The position numbers and the translations under genes were made by a program. The notes below the pieces were generated by a model. That model made no database searches. It saw nothing but the letters and a program-made list of their open reading frames with translations, and was not told the origin of the DNA. From contig DBMO01000054.1 of assembly GCA_002298995.1 (NCBI GenBank), positions 124,846 through 188,845 on the forward strand: a stretch of DNA of 64,000 nt, in the 5' to 3' direction. Of the stretch, positions 1 to 6,864 are shown in pieces. Position 1 is the stretch's first letter; each line of letters starts with the position of its first letter. Origin of the DNA: Desulfarculales bacterium UBA696 (GTDB lineage Bacteria; Desulfobacterota; Syntrophobacteria; Syntrophobacterales; Syntrophobacteraceae).

Positions 1-153
1 CCTCTCTCGGCCTTTGACCGCAGTGTCGATGTACACTTGAGCAGCCTTCGTAAAAAACTTGGCCCGAAATTCGCCGGAACGGACAGGATCAAGACGATTC
101 GAGGTGTCGGCTACATCTATATAAATCCCTCCGCCCAGGATGAACCTGAATGA
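1..153 (+). CDS. C-terminal end of an OmpR/CpxR-family response regulator (5' truncated)
   Basis: Only the last 50 codons lie in the window. They read as the second half of a winged-helix DNA-binding domain (Trans_reg_C): the recognition-helix region contains SLRKKLG, followed by IKTIRGVGYIY, the conserved RGxGY wing of OmpR-type regulators. The stop at 151-153 is 30 bp before the start of a CpxA-like kinase, so the two genes form a two-component operon. Kinase type and a nearby CpxR-like box suggest a CpxR role; the receiver domain cannot be seen. Confidence 0.85.
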   Translation, partial: PLSAFDRSVDVHLSSLRKKLGPKFAGTDRIKTIRGVGYIYINPSAQDEPE

Positions 154-183
154 GGGAACCGTTTACAGGTTCTGAAAGATAAG

Positions 184-1644
184 ATGCGAAGCCTGTTCAT
201 AAAAATCTTTCTGTGGTTCTGGGTAGCGATGGCACTGGTCAGCACCGCTTCCCTCATATCAGCCCTGGCAACGGAGTCTTACCCTCTTTTCGCCATTCCC
301 TGGATAAGGGGTATCCTGCGACAACCGCACCAGGGCAGGCTGAAAATGGAACCCGGCTCCAATGCGGGCCACGCGCTCGGGTTTGCGGGAAACACTCTGA
401 GACTCTCCGGCCGAACGGCGATCGATATATATGAAAGAGATGGGAAAGAAGCGCTTTTCGACTTTGTCAATCGCGTCGAAGATTCCGTTCATATCCAGAT
501 GTTTCTTTTCAAGGGAGACGGATCTCAGTTAACCGACCGGTTCGTTCCGGAAGAAGTTTCCCAACTGGCTGCCACCGCCGAACCCAACCGGCTCGACTAC
601 AAAAGATCGGGAGAATCAATGGTAACGGCGCTGAGGCTTACGGGGTCCAAATCAGAAGATTACATCCTCGTGGCGAAAGTTCCGGTCCGGCATTTCATAA
701 CGCGTGACTACCCTGTCGTTTTGGTGCACCTGCTGGTCATCCTCATAACCGCCGGAGGGGTTTGTTATTGGCTGGCCCGCTACATTGCCAATCCGGTCAG
801 CAGGCTGGGAGCGGCGGCGAGGCGCCTTGCGGACGGGGAACTCGAAACGCGCGTGGGGCCGATGCTTGGAAAACGGCGCGATGAAATCGGAGAGCTTGCA
901 AAAGATTTCGACCTTATGGCGGAGCGGATCGATTCGCTGATGACGGCGCAAAAACGCCTCATCAGGGACATTAGCCACGAATTCCGCTCGCCTCTAACCA
1001 GGCTCGGACTGGCCCTCGAAATAGCCAAGCTCCGGCGTGGCAGCGAGGCAAACACAGCGCTCGAAAGAATCGGGCTTGAAGCCGAGAGGCTCAATGCGCT
1101 CATAACCAGGCTGCTAACCCTTGCACGAATGGAAAGCGGAGTCGAGGAAATAGAAAAACAGCCGGTCGATATGGCCGAGCTACTCGAAGAAGTTGTTGCG
1201 GACGCCAATTTCGAGGCCCGAGGCCATAAATGCTCGGTTAGAGTGCTTTCAAGCGAGATTTGTTTTGTCGAGGGGGCAAGAGAACTCCTTCGCAGCGCCG
1301 TTGAAAACGTCCTGCGAAATGCAATCCGCTACACAGCGGAAGGCACCGAAATCGAGGTTAAGCTGCTTTACACGAAGGACGCGGGCCCTCCTCATGCCAT
1401 CATCGAAGTTCGTGACCATGGACCAGGAGTTCCTGAAGAGGCTCTATCCGATCTATTTTATCCTTTCTATAGGGTCGGCTTCGCCAGGGACCGCCAACGC
1501 GGCGGAACCGGACTGGGACTCGCCATTACCGAGCGTGCCGTAAGGCTGCACGGCGGCGAAGTAAGCGCCTCCAACGCACCCGGCGGCGGCCTTTCGGTTA
1601 CGGTGGTTCTGCCGGCTATAAATATTGAAGAAGTGAACAAATAA
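184..1644 (+). CDS. cpxA: CpxA-like sensor histidine kinase
   Basis: 486-residue inner-membrane kinase. TM1 is about residues 5-28, a periplasmic sensor stretch covers about 30-176, TM2 is about 178-200, HAMP about 200-255. The HisKA H-box has the phospho-acceptor His265 in RDISHEFRSPL, the E/HxxR-S/T-P form typical of CpxA. The HATPase_c domain shows the N box around Asn376, the G1 box DHGPGVP (411-417) and the G2 box GGTGLGL (440-446), so it looks catalytically complete. It follows the regulator gene directly, and the next gene is a Spy/CpxP-like protein, the classic Cpx target and periplasmic modulator. CpxA function is inferred from these features; the periplasmic domain is poorly conserved across the family, so the stimulus is unknown. 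Confidence 0.85.
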   Translation: MRSLFIKIFLWFWVAMALVSTASLISALATESYPLFAIPWIRGILRQPHQGRLKMEPGSNAGHALGFAGNTLRLSGRTAIDIYERDGKEALFDFVNRVEDSVHIQMFLFKGDGSQLTDRFVPEEVSQLAATAEPNRLDYKRSGESMVTALRLTGSKSEDYILVAKVPVRHFITRDYPVVLVHLLVILITAGGVCYWLARYIANPVSRLGAAARRLADGELETRVGPMLGKRRDEIGELAKDFDLMAERIDSLMTAQKRLIRDISHEFRSPLTRLGLALEIAKLRRGSEANTALERIGLEAERLNALITRLLTLARMESGVEEIEKQPVDMAELLEEVVADANFEARGHKCSVRVLSSEICFVEGARELLRSAVENVLRNAIRYTAEGTEIEVKLLYTKDAGPPHAIIEVRDHGPGVPEEALSDLFYPFYRVGFARDRQRGGTGLGLAITERAVRLHGGEVSASNAPGGGLSVTVVLPAINIEEVNK

Positions 1645-1717
1645 AGCACGCTAATTGATAGGTCCCGCCTGGGCCATACATCAATCCCGCAGATTCTTCA
1701 GTTATTTAGGACTTATC

Positions 1718-1859
1718 CGTAAATAAGGTTGCATAGCCAACAGGATGTTAGTCTCTAGGGTGGGCACGGTTTCTTCGTGCCCACCGACTGTTGATTCATC
1801 TAAATTCGCAACCGGTGGGCACGAAAAAACCGTGCCCACCCTACATGTGCTTATTTACG
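1718..1859. repeat. Nested inverted-repeat element with two hairpins
   Basis: Two adjacent hairpins have the same 10-bp arms: GGTGGGCACG (1759-1768) with CGTGCCCACC (1776-1785), and again 1814-1823 with 1831-1840. The whole unit is bounded by the inverted pair CGTAAATAAG (1718-1727) and CTTATTTACG (1850-1859), so it is symmetric at two scales. This is the architecture of a paired REP/BIME or small MITE. It fills most of the 355-bp gap between the kinase and the spy-like gene, and there is no U-tract arguing for a simple terminator. Confidence 0.75.
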
Positions 1860-1903
1860 TACAAATCTTTAGGTCCCCTGAATCCATCATCGCATAACAA
1901 ATC

Positions 1904-1918
1904 TTTACACTGGTTTAC
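1904..1918 (-). promoter_or_regulatory. Candidate CpxR binding site
   Basis: The plus strand reads TTTAC-ACTGG-TTTAC, which on the minus strand is GTAAA-N5-GTAAA. This exactly matches the established E. coli CpxR consensus, two GTAAA half-sites separated by 5 bp. It lies just upstream of a candidate -35/-10 pair and about 80 bp before the start codon of the Spy/CpxP-like gene, next to a CpxRA-like operon. The match is seen directly; binding is inferred. Confidence 0.6.
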
Positions 1919-1928
1919 CATACTTAAC

Positions 1929-1956
1929 TCGACCCTATCTGTACCTCAATTATAAT
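1929..1956 (+). promoter_or_regulatory. Candidate sigma70-type promoter of the spy-like gene
   Basis: A perfect -10 hexamer TATAAT at 1951-1956 has a weak -35 (TCGACC, 1929-1934) 16 bp upstream. The weak -35 directly after the CpxR-type box fits an activated promoter. The predicted start near 1963 leaves a short leader before the strong AGGAGG ribosome-binding site at 1989-1994. Confidence 0.4.
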
Positions 1957-1999
1957 AGTCTTAAATCAAGTTAAATTACCCTATATCAGGAGGTATCGA

Positions 2000-2539
2000 A
2001 TGAAAAAAGCGTCGTTAGTGTATGTCGTCACCCTGCTTGTAACGGTATGGATGGCAGGCTCATGGCTTTTCCTTAACTCTTTGGCTATCGCTGCGCAGGG
2101 AGCCGATACATCGGGGCCGGCAGTAGCGACTCATCAAAAGGCGAAGTCGCCGGATTCGGCTGAGGACAAGGAATTCTGCAATTTCAAACACCGTCACGGG
2201 AAGCAACAGTTCCTGAAAAAGCTCGGTTTGACCGATGCCCAGAAAGGCCAGGTTCGTACGATAATGGACGAGGAACGCGCGAATATAAAGCCCCTGGTTC
2301 AAAAACTCCGTGATGGCCGCAAGGAGCTTCGCGAGCTGGGAAAATCGGGCCGGTTTGATGAAGCTCAGGTCCGGGCTATCGCCAAAGGTCAGGCCGATAC
2401 CATAACCGAGCTGATCGTGGCAAAACAGCGAATGAGATCGAAAATTTATGAAGTTCTAACCCCGGATCAGCGCGCCAAAGCGGAAAAGATGCGCGAATCC
2501 TGGAAAGACAGGCATAAGGATCATAACGAACACGATTAA
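2000..2539 (+). CDS. Spy/CpxP-family periplasmic protein (LTxxQ motif)
   Basis: 179 residues. An N-terminal hydrophobic segment (about 5-32) ending near AIAAQGA is a signal peptide or anchor. The mature part is charged and predicted helical, with two LTxxQ-type motifs, LTDAQ in the first half and LTPDQ near the C terminus, the hallmark of the Spy/CpxP/ZraP family. The C terminus is His/Asp/Lys rich (DRHKDHNEHD), which could bind metal as in ZraP-like members. An AGGAGG Shine-Dalgarno site at 1989-1994 fixes the start. The gene follows a CpxA-like kinase and a perfect CpxR-type box, so it is likely Cpx-induced and may act as a periplasmic chaperone or feedback inhibitor. Which subfamily role applies cannot be told from sequence alone. 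Confidence 0.8.
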   Translation: MKKASLVYVVTLLVTVWMAGSWLFLNSLAIAAQGADTSGPAVATHQKAKSPDSAEDKEFCNFKHRHGKQQFLKKLGLTDAQKGQVRTIMDEERANIKPLVQKLRDGRKELRELGKSGRFDEAQVRAIAKGQADTITELIVAKQRMRSKIYEVLTPDQRAKAEKMRESWKDRHKDHNEHD

Positions 2540-2625
2540 TCCAGTTACGCGGAGCATCAGGCAGAGCCCCTTCTGCTGCTCCGCTCCAGCGCGAGGCGGG
2601 AGGCTCGCGCTCATGATTCGCGCCG

Positions 2626-2651
2626 CCCCGCAGCCAAGCTTGGCTGTGGGG
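2626..2651. repeat. 26-bp near-perfect palindrome
   Basis: CCCCGCAGCCAAG is followed immediately by CTTGGCTGTGGGG, a palindrome without a loop and with one mismatch. An 8-bp hairpin (AGCGCGAG, 2588-2595, with CTCGCGCT, 2604-2611) lies just upstream. They sit at the border of the repeat-rich region downstream of the spy-like gene. There is no U-run, so a transposition or REP-type origin is more likely than a terminator. Confidence 0.5.
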
Positions 2652-2658
2652 TCGGATT

Positions 2659-2734
2659 CATGAGGTTACCCCCACCCAATGCCGGCCCGTTCGGGCCGGC
2701 CTCAATCCTGGGCTGTGATAGTTCCCTCACGCTA
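2659..2734. repeat. 76-bp repeat, copy 1, with a 20-bp perfect palindrome
   Basis: This stretch recurs at 3743-3819 with few differences. It contains the palindrome GCCGGCCCGTTCGGGCCGGC (2681-2700; CCATTC in the centre of the other copy), followed by a conserved stretch ending in TTCCCTCACGCTA. The copies bracket the 2.8-3.7 kb unit (two small ORFs plus one copy of the 324-bp element), as if the unit had been mobilised or duplicated as a block. Confidence 0.75.
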
Positions 2735-2793
2735 GCCTATCTGCGCAGAGCAGCCCTCCGGACCCAGACAGCGGCTGCCTGTGCCACCCGCCG

Positions 2794-3237
2794 TTACAGA
2801 TAGAGACCACCATTGATTGCAACTGGATGATTAAAGGTATCTAAAAACCACTCATGATCTTCCTTGTGAATAACAATCCAAATAGCAGAATGAGGAAATT
2901 CAGAACTCACTCTTTTTCTCCACGCCATAGCCAACTCTTTCATGTTTCTCAGTGTCTCTTCTCGATAGATTTCAATATTATCCCCCGAATATAGATCTTC
3001 AAAGCCAATGTCAGCGGTATAATAACTATCGAAATCTTCAATGGATTTATAGTATCCAGAATCTATCTTTTCCTGAGTATTTTCTGGGCCTGGAAGCTCA
3101 TCTAAGGAGTAAAGCAGCTTATCAAAGACGATTATATGTGGAATTCCATAACCATGGAACGCGAATATTTTGCACTTCTTTAGCTTTTCGACCTTTTTAA
3201 TCTGCATTGATAGTGCATTTTGCAAGCTGTTCACCAA
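2794..3237 (-). CDS. Hypothetical protein of a small-ORF array (possibly immunity-like)
   Basis: 147 residues, no recognised domain and no signal peptide. The protein is acidic and aromatic-rich in the middle (DFDSYYTADIGFEDLYSG), with a conserved-looking WRKRVSSEF and a C terminus ending GGLYL. Codon use is more A+T-rich than the chromosomal genes to either side, suggesting transfer. It lies 11 bp downstream of a truncated ORF (3249-3458), so the two were probably one transcription unit. Size, acidity and position behind the tail of another ORF resemble the immunity genes of polymorphic toxin loci, but no toxin or immunity family is recognised, so this remains a guess. Confidence 0.6.
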   Translation of the reverse strand: MVNSLQNALSMQIKKVEKLKKCKIFAFHGYGIPHIIVFDKLLYSLDELPGPENTQEKIDSGYYKSIEDFDSYYTADIGFEDLYSGDNIEIYREETLRNMKELAMAWRKRVSSEFPHSAIWIVIHKEDHEWFLDTFNHPVAINGGLYL

Positions 3238-3248
3238 GTTACTCCTGA

Positions 3249-3458
3249 TTATCTATGATCCTTTGGGATAATATCATCTGTTGGGCCAGGTGGATACTCA
3301 GCTCCAAAAGGATCGAGCATATCACCGACAAACATTATGATGCTTTTCACAGATAAAGCAGAAATAGCAGCCTCAATTGCACCTTCCGGAACTTTTCTAA
3401 TCCAAATGGGGTCGGGCCACGCTATCCTCCCGTTATTGCAGGACATCGTTTTCAACAA
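3249..3458 (-). pseudogene. Truncated ORF fused to the end of a 324-bp element
   Basis: The 69-codon frame begins inside the terminal part of element copy 1: its first ~17 codons (through AWPDP) are element sequence, including the inverted repeat. Only the ~51 residues that follow (from IWIRKVPEG to the stop) are unique. The tail contains MLDPFGAEYPPGPTDD, which looks like the C terminus of a longer protein. I read it as a gene whose 5' part was removed when the element inserted; expression as a chimera from an element-borne start is possible. The product is not recognised. Confidence 0.5.
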
Positions 3459-3731
3459 GATGCCTTATCGCGGCTTAAATGCCCGTTTTAGGCATTGAAA
3501 TCACCGCTGTAAGAAGCTTGAGGCTCGCGGCGGCTGGATCCACAGTCCATTCCGGAGGTTTTGCGGCGCCCTTAGGGCTGATACCGAGTGTCGGTTTGCT
3601 CTGAGCATGGCTAATCATTCGCTTGGGTTAGACGATCATTTTCAATGCCAAAATCCACCTCTAAGCCCCATATAAGCCACTATTTGGACATTATTTCAAG
3701 CGTTTTCAGCCGGTTAGTTTGGCCCGACCCC
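3408..3731. mobile_element. 324-bp MITE-like element, copy 1
   Basis: It begins GGGGTCGGGCCA (3408-3419) and ends TGGCCCGACCCC (3720-3731), a perfect 12-bp terminal inverted repeat. Nearly identical copies occur at 5274-5596 and 6180-6502 in the same orientation. This copy is the most diverged, with small substitutions and indels around 3540-3570. No transposase frame is inside. All copies are preceded by AAAT or CAAATT and followed by GCACG; no target-site duplication is obvious. Confidence 0.85.
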
Positions 3732-3742
3732 GCACGCGGCCC

Positions 3743-3819
3743 CATGAGGTTTACACCCACCCACTGCCGGCCCATTCGGGCCGGCCTCAATCCTGGGCTG
3801 TGATAGTTCCCTCACGCTA
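3743..3819. repeat. 77-bp repeat, copy 2, with a 20-bp palindrome
   Basis: Second copy of the repeat at 2659-2734. The palindrome is GCCGGCCCATTCGGGCCGGC (3766-3785). It starts 11 bp after the right end of element copy 1, so element and repeat appear to have moved or been duplicated together. It is followed by a short AGCAGAAGCTGCGTGGCCAC stretch carrying the same GGCCACCCGC tail seen after the REP-like hairpins elsewhere in the window. Confidence 0.75.
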
Positions 3820-3861
3820 TACCAAGCAGAAGCTGCGTGGCCACCCGCAAAGAATCCATAA

Positions 3862-4551
3862 TTATCTTAAATTGACATCAGAAATCTTCATTAGAAAAGA
3901 TCCTAAGGAAACTAATGTGTTATTGGCGTTGAGATTATCCGATCTATCTATGTTTGGATATCCTTTTTCGTCCTTAAGTTTTCTAAAATCCTCGTAAAAC
4001 TCAGGTTCAGCAAGCCACATTTCATTAAGGTTCTCAGGCGAGCGCCTTCGCACAAAGTGATATCGCCCTCTTTTGACCGCTTCCAAGATCCATGTGGAAC
4101 CATCCAGTAGATTGTACTCGGATTCCACCGGCCCAATGGAAGGCAACTGCCAAAATTGAAGCTTTTGGAATATTTTTTCCAACTGGTCACCTTCGCATGT
4201 GGATAAGCATTTTCTTCGACTAATTAAGTCTATTTCTTTGTTGCTATATACTATTGCTTTCTTAGTATCTAAAATCCAGCTTCCTTTGGTGCCTTTCGTA
4301 AGCCTGAAAACCACGGGGCCAGATCTTGATAAAATAATGGTTAGGCGGTATGAATCATTATTTTGCTTCCCATCCACTGGCCATAGAGGTTTCTCTTTCA
4401 TTGAAAAAAGTATTTCGCTATAGCCCCAAAATCTACTCCTTTCTGGTGCAGGAATATTGACTGAAGGGAAATATCCAGTAGCTGCTAAACTATCCGAGTT
4501 CGATATGCATGTAATACTGCATAATGCTAATATCACAAACACTTTTAACAT
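3862..4551 (-). CDS. Hypothetical secreted protein
   Basis: 229 residues. The N terminus (MLKVFVILALCSITCISNSDSLA) is a plausible signal peptide; a Cys near residue 11 or 15 could make it a lipoprotein, but the lipobox is poor. The mature protein has no recognised domain. Two Cys in the centre (RRKCLSTCEG) could form a disulfide. Composition is A+T-rich compared with flanking chromosomal genes. It starts just after the 3' end of a RAYT-like remnant and ends close to the 76-bp repeat, so it sits in the repeat-bounded small-ORF array. Function unknown. Confidence 0.6.
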   Translation of the reverse strand: MLKVFVILALCSITCISNSDSLAATGYFPSVNIPAPERSRFWGYSEILFSMKEKPLWPVDGKQNNDSYRLTIILSRSGPVVFRLTKGTKGSWILDTKKAIVYSNKEIDLISRRKCLSTCEGDQLEKIFQKLQFWQLPSIGPVESEYNLLDGSTWILEAVKRGRYHFVRRRSPENLNEMWLAEPEFYEDFRKLKDEKGYPNIDRSDNLNANNTLVSLGSFLMKISDVNLR

Positions 4552-4560
4552 AAGGGATCC

Positions 4561-4957
4561 TTCTTAATGTAATATGTAATGGGGTATGCCCTTTATGCCT
4601 TAACATCGCGAGTAAGCCAATATCCAGCTTCTCATGCTCCGCGATTTTCATCCCCCTTTGCACCGCAATGCTGACAGTCGGCACGGATACTTTCAGCCTG
4701 CCGGACAAATCGGTAAGCGACATACCCAATTCACTTACTGCCCAATAGCATAGAAGACTGCGGGCGCGTACGCCTTGCCTCTGTTTGCCTGCCCCGGCCA
4801 TGGCCTGCAAGGGAACTGCCGTCAAGGCGGAAACCAGTTGCGCCAATTGCTCATAGCCGACACCCTCGGCGGGTGCAATGCCCCTGGTGCAAAAAGACCC
4901 GGTTCCCAAGCTCACCCACGTTTTCCTCTTACGAGCAGTCTTGATGCGTTGGTTCAT
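4561..4957 (-). pseudogene. C-terminal HTH tail of a REP-associated tyrosine transposase (RAYT), remnant
   Basis: From ATG 4957 the frame contains VRARSLLCYWAVSELGMSL followed by TDLSGRLKVSVPTVSIAVQRG. This corresponds to the C-terminal helix-turn-helix extension that commonly follows the Y1 catalytic domain in RAYT proteins (typical pattern ARSLLCYWAVRELG, then a DnaA-like HTH). The Y1 domain with its HUH motif and Tyr is absent, so this is a remnant. A second shorter copy is at 7004-7175. The frame runs on to 4490 over the start of the next gene, but homology appears to stop near 4575. Its 5' end overlaps the end of the small membrane protein gene by 4 bp. Confidence 0.7.
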
Positions 4958-5187
4958 TTTTGTTTCGGTCGCGCGGCTATCCAGATACATAGCACGCCAA
5001 TAACAATACAAGCCAATCCAAATGGGATTTCGTAGCCACTAAAATCAACAGGGGCCCCAAAAACGGGTTCTATGTACTTCGGCTTGAACATAATGCCGAT
5101 TCCCGTTAAAATTATTGTGATGCCGGCGAAAAAGGCCCCCCCTTTGTCCATTTTTATTTCCATATATTCTGTACGCTTGTTTTGCAA
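4954..5187 (-). CDS. Small two-helix membrane protein, hypothetical
   Basis: 77 residues with two hydrophobic segments (about 17-33, FFAGITIILTGIGIMF, and about 55-71, IPFGLACIVIGVLCIWIAA) joined by a Pro/Gly-rich loop, and a basic end (ARPKQK). The TTG at 5187 is favoured because AGGGGG lies 6 nt upstream; the in-frame ATGs at 5163 and 5151 are alternatives. The gene is 87 bp downstream, on the minus strand, of element copy 2. No family recognised. Confidence 0.5.
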   Translation of the reverse strand: MQNKRTEYMEIKMDKGGAFFAGITIILTGIGIMFKPKYIEPVFGAPVDFSGYEIPFGLACIVIGVLCIWIAARPKQK

Positions 5188-5273
5188 AAAAACCCCCTGT
5201 TACCCACCAGTCAGCGGGGGCTGGAGTCATAAAGAAACCTCGTACTAACCCTATCAAATTCAAATGGTCAAAT

Positions 5274-5596
5274 GGGGTCGGGCCACGCTAACCTCCCGTT
5301 ATTGCTGGACATAGTTTTCAATAAGATGCCTTATCGCGGCTTAAATGCCCGTTTTAGGCATTGAAATCACCGCTGTAAGAAGCTTGAGGCTCGCGGCGGC
5401 TGGATTCGCAGCCCATTCCGGAGATTTTGCGGCCCTTAGGACTGATACCGAGTGTCGGTTTGCTCTGAGCATGGCTAATCATTCGCGTGGGTTAGACGAT
5501 CATTTTCAATGCCAAAAATGCACCTCTAAGCCCCATATAAGCCACTATTTGAACATTATTTCAAGCGTTTTCAGCCGGTTAGTTTGGCCCGACCCC
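5274..5596. mobile_element. MITE-like element, copy 2
   Basis: 323 bp, bounded by GGGGTCGGGCCA (5274-5285) and TGGCCCGACCCC (5585-5596). It is almost identical to copy 3 at 6180-6502; only scattered substitutions are visible, such as GCAGCCCATT against GCAGTCCATT. Copies 2 and 3 share an uninterrupted ~85-codon plus-strand frame starting MPVLGIEITAV, but it spans the whole element into the terminal repeat and has no convincing ribosome-binding site, so it is probably chance. Confidence 0.85.
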
Positions 5597-5666
5597 GCAC
5601 GAATCGAAAACCCTACGCCGCACGCTATGTTCTCAATCTTAAAAGGATTAGCTTCCCCTCTTGTTC

Positions 5667-5703
5667 CCCAGGGAGCAAAAAGACGCTCCCTGGGCCACCC
5701 GCG
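5667..5703. repeat. REP-like hairpin A
   Basis: A perfect 10-bp stem CCCAGGGAGC (5667-5676) / GCTCCCTGGG (5685-5694) with an 8-nt loop is followed by CCACCCGCG. The tail GGGCCACCCGC is shared with REP-like hairpins B, C and D, although the stem sequence here is different. It lies 3' of the 160-codon ORF on the minus strand. Confidence 0.55.
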
Positions 5704-5709
5704 AATGGA

Positions 5710-6192
5710 TTAATGGTAGCCAACTCTCTCTTTCGAAACCGTCATTTTCTTTGCTCCATTATCCCTCAACAACTCGTAGACTGCCTGTCCAACGTTGTCG
5801 ATTTGTGCCTTAACTGCTGCGGATTCGGCTCGCCAAGCATAAACAGCTACATGGAAATCAGCTAATTCAGGCGATATTTTATCGATTTGGCAACAGAATA
5901 TTCTGATAGGCTCAAACCTGCTGGGACCAGTCCCCGAACTCTTGTAGAGGTATATACACTTCCCCTGTCTGGGCAATTCGGAAAACCCCTGATGCCGGGC
6001 AAAATCCGCAATGAGATTCGCTACATCGCCTAGGTTCCCAGAATCATTGTAGACTTTTATCAAGAATGAATATCCTTTCATTTCTTGATCGCCAAAAGTT
6101 GACATGGCATGACATCCGTGGATGCTGACATAAAGTAGAGCAGTTATTATCAGCACCAGAGACTTCTTATCCTTCAAATTGGGTCGGGCCAC
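5710..6192 (-). CDS. Hypothetical lipoprotein whose start lies in a mobile element
   Basis: 160 codons from a GTG at 6192. Codons 1-4 (MARP) are the inverted repeat of element copy 3. Then follows a hydrophobic stretch (LVLIITALLYVSIHGC) ending in a lipobox-like SIHGC, giving a credible lipoprotein signal with Cys near residue 27. The mature part (about 130 residues) has no recognised domain. Either the element truncated the native N terminus and supplied a new start, or the native start was a few codons downstream of the insertion. No good ribosome-binding site is visible before the GTG. Confidence 0.5.
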   Translation of the reverse strand: MARPNLKDKKSLVLIITALLYVSIHGCHAMSTFGDQEMKGYSFLIKVYNDSGNLGDVANLIADFARHQGFSELPRQGKCIYLYKSSGTGPSRFEPIRIFCCQIDKISPELADFHVAVYAWRAESAAVKAQIDNVGQAVYELLRDNGAKKMTVSKERVGYH

Positions 6193-6502
6193 GCTAACCT
6201 ACCGTTATTGCTGGACATAGTTTTCAATAAGATGCCTTATCGCGGCTCAAATGCCCGTTTTAGGCATTGAAATCACCGCTGTAAGAAGCTTGAGGCTCGC
6301 GGCGGCTGGATTCGCAGTCCATTCCGGAGATTTTGCGGCCCTTAGGACTGATACCGAGTGTCGGTTTGCTCTGAGCATGGCTAATCATTCGCGTGGGTTA
6401 GACGATCATTTTCAATGCCAAAAATGCACCTCTAAGCCCCATATAAGCCACTATTTGAACATTATTTCAAGCGTTTTCAGCCGGTTAGTTTGGCCCGACC
6501 CC
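6180..6502. mobile_element. MITE-like element, copy 3
   Basis: 323 bp. The left end is slightly altered (TGGGTCGGGCCA, one G changed) and the right end is perfect (TGGCCCGACCCC, 6491-6502). The right flank GCACGCAGAG is partly duplicated a few bases on (TTGACCCCGCACGCAGAG), a possible trace of imprecise excision or slippage. Confidence 0.85.
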
Positions 6503-6537
6503 GCACGCAGAGCTTGACCCCGCACGCAGAGGAGCCC

Positions 6538-6579
6538 CTCTTGCGCTACCGCGCCCGGAAATAATTCCGGGCCACCCGC
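6538..6579. repeat. REP-like hairpin B
   Basis: CCTCTTGCGCTACCGCG leads into the stem CCCGGAA (6554-6560) / TTCCGGG (6565-6571) and the tail CCACCCGCC. It is nearly the same as copies C (28726-28776) and D (29150-29198), more than 20 kb away, which marks a dispersed family. Confidence 0.65.
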
Positions 6580-6702
6580 CCGACGATGAAGAAACGAAGC
6601 CTGTCAACCGGTTGCCAAATTATCCCTACGTGTAAAAAACGTGTGCTAAGCGCACCGGAGGCAAGGCTTTATAAAAGAGCGGGGGAATGATTCTCCCGCT
6701 CC

Positions 6703-6744
6703 CTCCAGAATTTCGGCCTCGCGCTCAAGGCCGAAATTCTGGAG
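6703..6744. repeat. Perfect 17-bp inverted repeat
   Basis: CTCCAGAATTTCGGCCT (6703-6719) and AGGCCGAAATTCTGGAG (6728-6744) flank an 8-nt centre. A second imperfect hairpin (GAGCGGGGGAA with TTCTCCCGCTC) lies directly upstream at about 6678-6703. No U-tract follows on either strand, so termination is not the obvious role. It sits 55 bp before the 11-bp tandem array. Confidence 0.7.
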
Positions 6745-6798
6745 CTACCATTCGTACTGTTCCTCGGTAGGATCTTGAAGGCAAGTTGGTATAAAAGG

Positions 6799-6864
6799 GT
6801 GCGGCGTTGGTGCATTAACGGTGCGGCAACGGTGCAATACAAGTGCGGTTAAAGTGCGGAAAAA
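6799..6864. repeat. Six-fold 11-bp tandem array (iteron-like)
   Basis: GTGC recurs at 6799, 6810, 6821, 6832, 6843 and 6854, exactly 11 bp apart each time. The units drift around GTGCGGnnAAn, so the period is better kept than the sequence. No coding frame explains an 11-bp period. Near-helical phasing would place all six copies on about one face of the DNA, as in iterons or cooperative operator arrays. The surrounding ~800 bp (6503-7313) contain no credible gene. Confidence 0.7.

Noticed and set aside
5660..5710. CRISPR-like array from recurrent hairpins
   Set aside because: The hairpins are widely dispersed with no regular repeat-spacer structure, and no cas gene is in the window.
5345..5713. 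122-codon plus-strand frame in element copy 2 (also 88 codons at 6251 in copy 3) starting MPVLGIEITAV
   Set aside because: It spans the whole element into the inverted repeat, lacks a ribosome-binding site, is broken in copy 1, and its continuation differs by copy. Probably a chance open frame.
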